DNA of 16,340 nucleotides, from NCBI GenBank assembly GCA_050288085.1, contig JBNKDD010000117.1, positions 1 to 16,340 on the forward strand, given 5' to 3'. The translations under genes were made by a program, and so were the position numbers. The stretch comes from JBNKDD01 sp050288085. GTDB lineage: Bacteria > Chloroflexota > Anaerolineae > Aggregatilineales > UBA3940. Under the pieces are notes generated by a model that saw nothing but the letters and a program-made list of their open reading frames with translations, had not been told where the DNA came from and did not search any database. Shown here one piece after another: positions 1 to 6,632 of the stretch (the stretch's first letter is position 1; every line of letters begins with the position of its first letter).

Positions 1-36
1 TATTTTGTTTTGATTTATCTATAAGTACGCTGATCG

Positions 37-1359
37 TTATACTTGCTCTGCCAATATGCCCAACTGCTCGACGATCAGTGCTCCGTGCTCATCGAGATAT
101 TGATCGACGGCGTCACCATAGGTTCGCAGATAGAAAGTGAGCGCTTCAACCGGCAGGCGATTGTTTTGCATCAGGCCGGAAATCCAGGCGATATCCTCAC
201 CGATCAACCCCATGTCACCTAACTTCAAAGCCGCTATGATGTTCTGTGCAAGCGTGGCATTCGCTATTTCAAGATGAGCGGGTTGGATTGGGGCTGAACT
301 CATCATCTGCCAGATCGCCGCTTCTACCTGGGTATGATGCAAGCGGAAACTCTCCAGGGCGGCCACATACTCCGCCGAGGGCAGTTCCACCGGGGGCATT
401 GGTGGCGGTGACACTATCAATTCCTGCACAATCTGAGGAACCTCAACCAGGTCGTCGCCGAGATAATAGCCGGGGATGTGATCGATCAGGGCGGGCACAC
501 GGGTAAAGACCAATCCACCGAAGCCCACCATTACCCCTCTATCCCGGACGGCGCGAGCAGCTTCCAGCAAATTTCCGGCAGTGTGAAAAAGCTGGGCTGA
601 CATAATAACCAGGTCAGGGTTAATGTCCTGGACGGTTTCTTCTAAGTTCTGAATCGGCACGTTGGCTCCCAGGTAGAGGACATCCCAACCCTGCCGCTTT
701 AAGGTCAGCGCGATCAGGAGCGGGCCAAAGGTGTGATCCTCTCCAGGTGGGCAGGCAACGATAATCCGGCCTGATCGGGTTGGATGGGGGGCCGCTGCTA
801 AAAGTGCCTCGACCCGGCGCATTGCCAGTGCCGAAGCAAAATGCTCCTGCTGGACGCTGGCCGATCCCTGATACCAGTGTTCGCCAATCTCTGATATGCC
901 CTTTTGAAGCACCTCATGAACAACAATTTCGACCGGGTAAGTTCCCAACGCTTCGGTGATAATTCCCTCAGCCCGTAGTTCGTCAAAGCGGAGGCAGGCA
1001 GCAACCCAGGTTTCGCGCATTTCGCTCAGGATATCCCGGCTGCCGGATGAGAGGGTAGCCGGTTCCATCATGGTATCCGGCTGGGAAGGCATCGCTGCCA
1101 GGGGGTCTTTGTTTTCAGCTTCAAGAGATTGCCACAGCTCGACTGCCCGGCTGATACTCAACCCTTCATGCTGACGGGCGATCAACCACTTCAGAGTAGC
1201 GATATCATGCTGGGAATATAAACGATGGCCTCCGGCGGTGCGCTCCGGCTGGGGCAGTCCATACCGCCGTTCCCAGGCGCGGATAGTATCCGGCTTTAAA
1301 CCGGTTTCCCGGACAACCACCTTTAAATTAAAAGAAGGGACTTCTCGATCAATTGCCAT
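37..1359 (-). CDS. MerR-family regulator with cobalamin-binding domain (CarH/LitR-like)
   Basis: Predicted DNA-binding regulator that senses adenosyl- or other cobalamin. From an ATG at 1359 it is 440 aa. Residues about 10-75 form a MerR winged helix (VRETGLKPDTIRAWERRYGLP, then GGHRLYS). Residues about 125-185 look like the helical cap of B12-binding regulators, with an EHFAS motif at 172-176. Residues about 197-295 form a B12-binding Rossmann domain with the ExHxxG signature (E207, H209, G212) followed by WDVLYLGANVP. Residues 296-440 are an extra helical domain absent from typical CarH proteins (about 290 aa); I do not recognise it. A longer GTG start at 1419 is possible by frame, but a promoter -10 element ends at 1420, so transcripts would start inside that extension. 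The ATG has only a weak ribosome-binding site. Family assignment is strong; light sensing is inference from the family. Confidence 0.9.
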   Translation of the reverse strand: MAIDREVPSFNLKVVVRETGLKPDTIRAWERRYGLPQPERTAGGHRLYSQHDIATLKWLIARQHEGLSISRAVELWQSLEAENKDPLAAMPSQPDTMMEPATLSSGSRDILSEMRETWVAACLRFDELRAEGIITEALGTYPVEIVVHEVLQKGISEIGEHWYQGSASVQQEHFASALAMRRVEALLAAAPHPTRSGRIIVACPPGEDHTFGPLLIALTLKRQGWDVLYLGANVPIQNLEETVQDINPDLVIMSAQLFHTAGNLLEAARAVRDRGVMVGFGGLVFTRVPALIDHIPGYYLGDDLVEVPQIVQELIVSPPPMPPVELPSAEYVAALESFRLHHTQVEAAIWQMMSSAPIQPAHLEIANATLAQNIIAALKLGDMGLIGEDIAWISGLMQNNRLPVEALTFYLRTYGDAVDQYLDEHGALIVEQLGILAEQV

Positions 1360-1419
1360 GATGCTTAAGCTTTCAAGTTGTAAATAGATTCCAAAGTCAT
1401 CTGCGACGAACTCCTTCAC

Positions 1420-1448
1420 AGATTATCATTTCAAATACTATTTGTCAA
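1420..1448 (-). promoter_or_regulatory. sigma70 promoter of the B12-binding MerR gene
   Basis: On the minus strand, TTGACA (1443-1448) is followed by exactly 17 bp and TAATCT (1420-1425). The expected transcription start is near 1412, leaving a leader of about 50 nt before the ATG at 1359. The -35 hexamer contains the ACA core of one of the phased 11-bp repeats, so a bound repressor would block RNA polymerase. Confidence 0.72.
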
Positions 1449-1498
1449 TATTTTGTAGATATTTTGTGATAATTAACGACCTACAAATAGGCGACAAA
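1443..1498. promoter_or_regulatory. 11-bp-phased ACAAA operator array (candidate CarH-type autoregulatory operator)
   Basis: Minus-strand ACAAA cores have their ACA at 1465-1467, 1454-1456 and 1443-1445, spaced exactly 11 and 11 bp; the three 11-mers read ATCACAAAATA, TCTACAAAATA and TTGACAAATAG. Two further ACAAA cores sit in the opposite orientation on the plus strand, with ACA at 1483-1485 and 1494-1496, again 11 bp apart. CTATTTGT (1438-1445) and ACAAATAG (1483-1490) form a perfect inverted repeat. CarH tetramers are known to bind tandem 11-bp repeats with consensus nTnnACAn. Two of the three minus-strand repeats keep the T at -3. The position over the -35 of the downstream MerR/B12 gene suggests autorepression. 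Confidence 0.6.
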
Positions 1499-1503
1499 GG
1501 CCA

Positions 1504-3141
1504 TTACCAACTCAATGATTGTAGTTCGTTGGCAAACTTCCGCGCCACACTTGACCAATCATAGCGATCAACGGCAACCCGGCGCAGAACATCTTGATAC
1601 TGGTCGCCTAATTCAAGCACCTGTGGAGTTTTGGAGACAATATCTGCCACCGTTTGAGCGGAGTCGGCGCTCAGTCGCATCAGGTCAGCATCCCTTGCCG
1701 ATAGAGCCGGAGCAACCGAGTCGATGCTGGCCGCCATCCCGGCAAAGTAGGTCCCCATCGGAAAGCAGCCTGAAGCCATCGCTTCGAGGAAAACCAACGG
1801 CCCAGCTTCGGCGACCACCGACGGGAAGATCGCCGCATCGCAGCAGGGAAACAGATAACGCAGTTCGCGGTGAGTCAGGTAGCCGGTGAAGATAACCCGG
1901 TCAGGCCGGATGTGCTTTTGTGCTTTGTCAAAGTAGGAATCCTTTTCCCCCCGATCCTCTAGCCCGACCCAATAGTGTTGAACTTCTTCCAGCGGGCGCT
2001 CGGTGAAACCTTCCAACACGCTCCCCCACCGGACAATATTCTCAGCCAATGATCGCTCACCATGTTCCAATGCCCACAGGAAAGCCTCCAACGGCTCTCG
2101 CAGGGGGCCATGCCCAACCACCACCAACCGAGTATCCGGCTGTTGATCGAGGATCAGGGGCAAAGCAGCCAAAATAGATTGCAGCCCCTTACTGGCGATA
2201 ATCCGGCCCACGAACAACAGCACCCGGTCGTTTTCCCAGTCCACCTGATTGAGCTTGCTTTCCGTGTCCACATCAGGTGATTTATTGGCGTAATGGGCCG
2301 CCTCATCGACGGCAGTTTGCAGCGCTTCCTGGGACATATCACCTGATAACTTTGTCCGCATGGCCCTTGATAACTCAGGCGATTTTCCACGTGATAACCC
2401 GCTGATGCTCTGCTCTAAATTAACGATATTCTCCCGGCGCTGATGGCGCGAAATCGGCTCAAACAGGCTGGTGTCCACCCCCAGATTCAACCCGGCCATT
2501 TTACCGTCAAGGTCGGACACCGATGGAAAAACCCGCCTGACCCGTCCCTGTATTTCTGGCCCAATGGTAAATATCCGGCTGGCAGCGGTGAAAGCTTCGT
2601 CAGCATACCGGTGAAACCGCTCATCCTTTTTGACGGCATATTCAATAGCGCTGCCATGTGGCATTACAGAAAAAGGAATGGAGGCCGCCTCACTGACCTG
2701 CTGGGCTACCACCGACATCAACACCGCGTGGTTGGCATGAATTGCCGTGATACCATGTGTCTGTACGATCTGCTTCACCGCGTTGATGTTCCGCTCCAGG
2801 TAATCGTTGATCACCTCGTCGGGGAGTTCCGCCATCGGTACGACGGTCGAGAATTCCTCGTATTTATCCCAGACATAGACCGGCAAAATCTCGCCAAGCT
2901 GCGGCTTATGCATGATGCACCGCCCCGGATAAGGGATTTTACGTTCTGCCAGGATCGTCTCTATCGAGCCATCTGGCAAGTAGCGCAAAGCCTGGGAGAT
3001 AAAGTCATAATGGTCTGGGTGATTTTCCTGGCATACCAGGTGGATGGTTTCGCCTTCGCGACACAATGACCGCGCGATGGCTCGTGTCCACAGATTGCTG
3101 CCAGAACCTTCAAGTAAGTAGCCGTGCAGGATGCAGAGCAT
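1504..3141 (-). CDS. GT4-family glycosyltransferase (sucrose-phosphate-synthase-like)
   Basis: Predicted retaining glycosyltransferase of the GT-B fold, 545 aa, cytoplasmic, using a nucleotide-sugar donor. The N-terminal lobe begins with a glycine-rich acceptor-side loop (LHGYLLEGSGSN). The C-terminal lobe begins near residue 306 with FVGRIIASKG and carries the GT4 E-x7-E donor motif at E445 and E453 (AEAGPLVFLEAMASG). About 60 poorly ordered residues (roughly 236-300) separate the lobes, and a further segment near 350-410 enlarges the second lobe, which makes the protein longer than usual for GT4 (350-420 aa). The start chosen is ATG at 3141, with GGAG six bases upstream; an in-frame TTG at 3147 would leave no spacing. 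No transmembrane segment is visible. Substrate is unknown. No terminator is visible between its stop and the downstream MerR/B12 gene, so read-through is possible. Confidence 0.85.
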   Translation of the reverse strand: MLCILHGYLLEGSGSNLWTRAIARSLCREGETIHLVCQENHPDHYDFISQALRYLPDGSIETILAERKIPYPGRCIMHKPQLGEILPVYVWDKYEEFSTVVPMAELPDEVINDYLERNINAVKQIVQTHGITAIHANHAVLMSVVAQQVSEAASIPFSVMPHGSAIEYAVKKDERFHRYADEAFTAASRIFTIGPEIQGRVRRVFPSVSDLDGKMAGLNLGVDTSLFEPISRHQRRENIVNLEQSISGLSRGKSPELSRAMRTKLSGDMSQEALQTAVDEAAHYANKSPDVDTESKLNQVDWENDRVLLFVGRIIASKGLQSILAALPLILDQQPDTRLVVVGHGPLREPLEAFLWALEHGERSLAENIVRWGSVLEGFTERPLEEVQHYWVGLEDRGEKDSYFDKAQKHIRPDRVIFTGYLTHRELRYLFPCCDAAIFPSVVAEAGPLVFLEAMASGCFPMGTYFAGMAASIDSVAPALSARDADLMRLSADSAQTVADIVSKTPQVLELGDQYQDVLRRVAVDRYDWSSVARKFANELQSLSW

Positions 3142-3239
3142 AGTCAACTCCGGTAGGGGAATGAGCGATATTCCCCAATGTTAACATAGGATGTCCAGGT
3201 CTGACCCTTTCAGTTCTATGACAATAACAGAACAAAGAA

Positions 3240-3344
3240 ACCTCACCCCCGACCGCTGGTCTGCCTCATCTCCACCGAGGTTGCAAAACTGACCGGAACG
3301 GAAGAGGGAGAACTGCCTTTGAGCAGTTTGGAAGGGGGTGAGGT
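3240..3344. repeat. Palindromic intergenic repeat downstream of cobT (MITE/REP-like, possible terminator)
   Basis: An 11-bp perfect inverted repeat, acctcaccccc (3240-3250) and gggggtgaggt (3334-3344), encloses 83 bp. Inside lies a smaller hairpin, AACTGC (3311-3316) with GCAGTT (3323-3328). Read in the cobT direction, the distal arm runs into a T-rich stretch (TTTCTTTGTTCTGTT), so the structure may terminate the btuFCD-cobT transcript. Similar 'cctcaccccc...gggggtgagg' elements recur between genes in Chloroflexota genomes as I recall; this could not be checked here. Confidence 0.5.
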
Positions 3345-3365
3345 AAGAAGACTTTTGTTGTACAG

Positions 3366-4415
3366 CTACTCTTTTGACGATACTCCTGCCTCGTCAAAGG
3401 TTGCCATCTCAGAAAGGATTTTGCAGCCCGCCTCGGCCAGTGAAATCCCCAGCGCTGCGCCGGTTCCTTCGCCCAGGCGTAGATCAAGCACCAGCAGCGG
3501 ATCGAGTCCTAGCCACTCCAGCATAATGCCGTGACCCTGTTCCTGTGAACGGTGGGAGGAAATCAGATAAGGGCGCACATTCGGCGTGATCGCGACAGCA
3601 ATCATGGCAGCAGCCGTTGAGATGAACCCATCGACCATCACCGGCACGCGATTCGCCGCCGCACCGATCATCACCCCGGCCAACCCGCCGATCTCAAACC
3701 CGCCGACTTTCGACAGCACGTCCAACCCATCCTTGGGATCGGGCTGGTTGGTGGCGATGGCTTGCTCAACCGCTTTGATCTTGCGGTTCAGACCGTCATC
3801 ATCTACACCGGTTCCCCGCCCAACGATGTCGGCAGCCGGTTTTCCGGTCAGCACAGCGGCAATCGCGGCAGACGGGGTCGTATTGCCGATCCCCATATCG
3901 CCCGTCCCGACGATATCCAGGCCCTTCGCAACCTCAGCCTGAACCACTTCGATCCCGGTTTCCACTGCCTGAACCGCCTGTTCACGGGTCATGGCCGGTT
4001 CGCGGGTCATATTCTTGGTGCCATGCGCAACCTTCTTATCAAGCAGTGCTTCGTGCGGCTCGATGTCAGCGGCCACCCCCATGTCGACAACCGTGATCCG
4101 TGAGCCGACGTGACGGGTCAGGACGTTGATCGCTGCCCCGCCATAGAGGAAGTTCATCACCATCTGTGGGGTAACTTCTTGTGGAAAGGCGCTAACGCCA
4201 TCGGCTACCACGCCATGATCACCGGCCATCGTGATGATCGCCTTGTCTTTGATAGTTGGTTTAGCTTGCCCGCTGATCCCGGCAATCTGCACCGAGAGGG
4301 CTTCCAACCGCCCCATACTCCCGGCAGGTTTGGTCAGAGTATCCTGGCGCTGCTGGGCAGCAGCCATAGCTGCTTCGTCAAGAGCCGGGATTTTCGAGAT
4401 GGTTTCGTTTAACAC
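3366..4415 (-). CDS. cobT: Nicotinate-nucleotide-dimethylbenzimidazole phosphoribosyltransferase CobT
   Basis: Cytoplasmic enzyme of the nucleotide-loop branch of cobalamin synthesis: it transfers phosphoribose from nicotinate mononucleotide to a lower-ligand base such as 5,6-dimethylbenzimidazole, giving alpha-ribazole phosphate. The protein is 349 aa, the usual length. Visible family motifs are TKPAGSMGRLE (28-38), GDHGVV (65-70), GTGDMGIGNTTPSAA (160-174), and RLGEGTGAAL near the C-terminus, where E316 matches the catalytic glutamate of Salmonella CobT (E317). The start is GTG at 4415, preceded by AAGGAG (4421-4426) with 5-nt spacing. It is the last gene of the riboswitch-led btuFCD operon, separated from btuD by 63 bp that hold a terminator-like hairpin. 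No other corrin-ring or nucleotide-loop gene is present in the window, consistent with a salvage role. Confidence 0.96.
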   Translation of the reverse strand: MLNETISKIPALDEAAMAAAQQRQDTLTKPAGSMGRLEALSVQIAGISGQAKPTIKDKAIITMAGDHGVVADGVSAFPQEVTPQMVMNFLYGGAAINVLTRHVGSRITVVDMGVAADIEPHEALLDKKVAHGTKNMTREPAMTREQAVQAVETGIEVVQAEVAKGLDIVGTGDMGIGNTTPSAAIAAVLTGKPAADIVGRGTGVDDDGLNRKIKAVEQAIATNQPDPKDGLDVLSKVGGFEIGGLAGVMIGAAANRVPVMVDGFISTAAAMIAVAITPNVRPYLISSHRSQEQGHGIMLEWLGLDPLLVLDLRLGEGTGAALGISLAEAGCKILSEMATFDEAGVSSKE

Positions 4416-4451
4416 GATTACTCCTTAGGTAGCATTGATGAATGGTAAAAA

Positions 4452-4497
4452 AGAATCAAAGCATCCTCCGGGCGAAGGTTAATTACCGGGAGGATGC
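4452..4497 (-). terminator. Terminator-like hairpin between btuD and cobT, overlapping the btuD stop
   Basis: On the minus strand a 9-bp perfect stem, GCATCCTCC (4489-4497) with GGAGGATGC (4461-4469), is followed at once by TTTGATTCTTTTTT. The 19-nt loop contains the btuD TAA codon (4479-4481), and the upstream arm encodes the last btuD residues before the Pro-Gly-Asn end. This has the form of a Rho-independent terminator. Because cobT lies 63 bp on with no obvious promoter, it is more likely a partial terminator or transcript-processing/stability element. Confidence 0.62.
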
Positions 4498-5534
4498 GAA
4501 TTGAATTCGCCGGCTGTATTCGTTTTCAAGAAACGGATCAGCGCGTGGATTGAGTGGTGTTCATCAACCGATGTCCCGATCCGGGTACGCCAGGTTGTAC
4601 TTCCGTTATGTCCGATAACTTCAACACCAAGTTCGGCTTCCCCCATTGAAGTGGCAGCTTCCGTTGCAACGGCATAACCGGCCCTGGTCAGGGCACGCTG
4701 TGTCCACAACCCGACCAGCCCATCCCCGTAAAGGTTGACGCCGATCCCGTCACCATTACCGATCTTAAACGACCCGGACTGCATGTCGAACTCGACCCCT
4801 CTACCCCGGAAGACATGTTGGAACGCCCCCGACAGGATCAGGTCTTCCGGTGCGCCAATGTGCAATTGGCCGTCGCCATCAATCAGCCAGATACGGTCGG
4901 CGCTGCGTAGAGCCAGGTCGAGATCGTGGGTGGATAGGAGCACCGCACTTCCGGTTGTCCAGGCCAGGTCACGGAGGATTTGCATCACCTCGACCCGGTG
5001 AGGCAGATCAAGAAAAGCGGTTGGCTCGTCAAGCATCATCACCTGGGATGCTTGAGCCAATGCTCTCGCAATCATGACCTTTTGACGCTCGCCGTCGCTC
5101 AGTTCGGTAATGTCCCGGTTGGCTAATCCCTCTGCCCCGACTGCCGCAATAGACTGCCGGATAATGGCTTCATCATCCCCGGTGAGGCTCCCCAACCAAT
5201 TGGTATGCGGATAGCGCCCCAGTGACACCAGGTCATAGGCGGATAGATTCCCCACGTTAACCTGATCGGTGAGCACGACACTCAACCGGCGGGCCAACGT
5301 GCGCGGAGGGAGCTGTGTGATATCGTCCCCAAGTAGTTCAACCTTCCCATTGATAGCGGGCAGCATCCCGGCCAGGGTGCGGAGCAGAGTCGTTTTCCCC
5401 GATCCATTTGGCCCCAACAGGCATACCAATTCGTTGGGCATCAGCGAGACCGACAGTTTATCGGCCACGACTTTTTCCGGCAGGTTGCGCTGCCGGTAGC
5501 CGATTGTCAGATTGTGTGCTGTGAGAACTGCCAT
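4479..5534 (-). CDS. btuD: Cobalamin ABC transporter ATP-binding protein BtuD with C-terminal extension
   Basis: ATPase subunit of the B12 importer, acting as a dimer on the cytoplasmic face of BtuC. The protein is 351 aa. Walker A is GPNGSGKT (41-48), the ABC signature LSDGE (145-149), Walker B VMMLDE (165-170), and the switch histidine H203 lies in STHD. The ATPase core ends near residue 225. About 100-125 further residues contain a small predicted alpha/beta region (NLYGDGLVGLWTQRALTRAG) and end in a proline-rich tail; BtuD of E. coli is about 250 aa and lacks this. The ATG at 5534 follows AAGGGA by 8 nt and lies 12 nt after the btuC stop. Substrate is inferred from the riboswitch and cobT; sequence alone would also fit haem or siderophore import. 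Confidence 0.92.
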   Translation of the reverse strand: MAVLTAHNLTIGYRQRNLPEKVVADKLSVSLMPNELVCLLGPNGSGKTTLLRTLAGMLPAINGKVELLGDDITQLPPRTLARRLSVVLTDQVNVGNLSAYDLVSLGRYPHTNWLGSLTGDDEAIIRQSIAAVGAEGLANRDITELSDGERQKVMIARALAQASQVMMLDEPTAFLDLPHRVEVMQILRDLAWTTGSAVLLSTHDLDLALRSADRIWLIDGDGQLHIGAPEDLILSGAFQHVFRGRGVEFDMQSGSFKIGNGDGIGVNLYGDGLVGLWTQRALTRAGYAVATEAATSMGEAELGVEVIGHNGSTTWRTRIGTSVDEHHSIHALIRFLKTNTAGEFNSHPPGN

Positions 5535-5546
5535 CTTGTTATTCCC

Positions 5547-6632
5547 TTACGAATTGAACGAGGATTTCAAATTGCGGCGGCTCAAGATCACCCAGGCGAC
5601 CACCGGGGCTCCGATCAGAGCGGTGATCGCGTTCAGCGGCAAAACGGTCTGGCTGCCGGGCAGTTGGGCGATCAGATCAGCGGCCAGCGCGATGATGCTT
5701 CCCAGCAGGGCCACTGCCGGAACCAGCACCCGGTGATCTGATGTGCCAAAAATATTGCGGGCCAGGTGAGGGACGGCGATCCCGATAAAACCAATTGGCC
5801 CACAGAAGGCCGTTACCGATCCTGCCAGTACCGACGCACAGACGATAATCCACAGCCGTGCCTGCTTGACGATCACGCCCATGCTGCGAGCATAATTTTC
5901 ACCCAGCAGCATCGCATTGAGCGGCTTAACGACCAGGTGTGCCGCTGCCAGCATCACGATCAAAACCGGGGCGAACACCCACAGTTCACGCCAGGTCGTC
6001 CCCCCGAAACTGCCAAACGTCCAGTTAATGTAGGTATGGATCCGTTCTGAGATGCTGAAGTGCAGCAAAATGCTGACCAGGGCATTAGCCGCATAGCCGA
6101 ACATCAAACCCAAAATCAGCAGAGTCATCGTCTGTACGCGGCGGGAGGCCAGCAAAACCAGTGACATCACCATCGCCGCGCCCAGGCTGGAAGCGATCAC
6201 CACCCCCAGGTTACCCATCAAACCCAGACCGGCCAGCAGCGTCGAACCACTGAGTAGCCCCCCGGACGCCAGAATCACGATCGCTACGCCGAGGCTCGCC
6301 CCAGAACTGATCCCCAACACAAACGGCCCGGCTAACGGATTGCGGAACAGGGTTTGCATTTGCAGCCCGGACACCGCCAGCGCCGCCCCGGCCAAAGTCG
6401 CTGTGATTGCTTTGGGCAGCCGGAAGATCATCACGATGTCCGCCCAGCGTGCCCGTTCCGGTTCCCCGTTCAGCAGGATGGTCATGATCTGATCGAGCGG
6501 AATCATGACCGAGCCCAGGGCCAGACTCGCGATGAACAACAACACCAGCGCAATGATCAGGGCAATCAATGCCCAGGTAACTACCTTTGCCTGAGGCCGA
6601 ACAGGGGCAGCCAGTTTACTGGAGGTGGACAT
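5547..6632 (-). CDS. btuC: Cobalamin ABC transporter permease BtuC (FecCD family)
   Basis: Inner-membrane permease of a type II ABC importer, 361 aa, with about ten hydrophobic segments starting near residue 17 (TWALIALIIALVLLFIASLALG). Family landmarks are ALAVSGLQMQTLFRNPLAGPF, with the ISSGASLG loop after it, and GPIGFIGIAVPHLARN in the second half, which includes the loop that contacts the ATPase. The ATG at 6632 lies inside the end of btuF: the two genes overlap by 17 bp, which indicates translational coupling. Its own ribosome-binding site is weak. The B12 specificity is inferred from the operon's cobalamin riboswitch and from cobT. Confidence 0.93.
   Translation of the reverse strand: MSTSSKLAAPVRPQAKVVTWALIALIIALVLLFIASLALGSVMIPLDQIMTILLNGEPERARWADIVMIFRLPKAITATLAGAALAVSGLQMQTLFRNPLAGPFVLGISSGASLGVAIVILASGGLLSGSTLLAGLGLMGNLGVVIASSLGAAMVMSLVLLASRRVQTMTLLILGLMFGYAANALVSILLHFSISERIHTYINWTFGSFGGTTWRELWVFAPVLIVMLAAAHLVVKPLNAMLLGENYARSMGVIVKQARLWIIVCASVLAGSVTAFCGPIGFIGIAVPHLARNIFGTSDHRVLVPAVALLGSIIALAADLIAQLPGSQTVLPLNAITALIGAPVVAWVILSRRNLKSSFNS

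Noticed and set aside
2443..3069. 208-codon plus-strand frame inside the glycosyltransferase gene
   Set aside because: It lies antisense within a well-supported GT4 coding region and has no recognisable domain.
3142..3239. Promoter for the GT4 gene (TGGACA-N18-GAATAT region)
   Set aside because: Spacing is long and the -10 is weak; no other hexamer pair is convincing, so no promoter is annotated.
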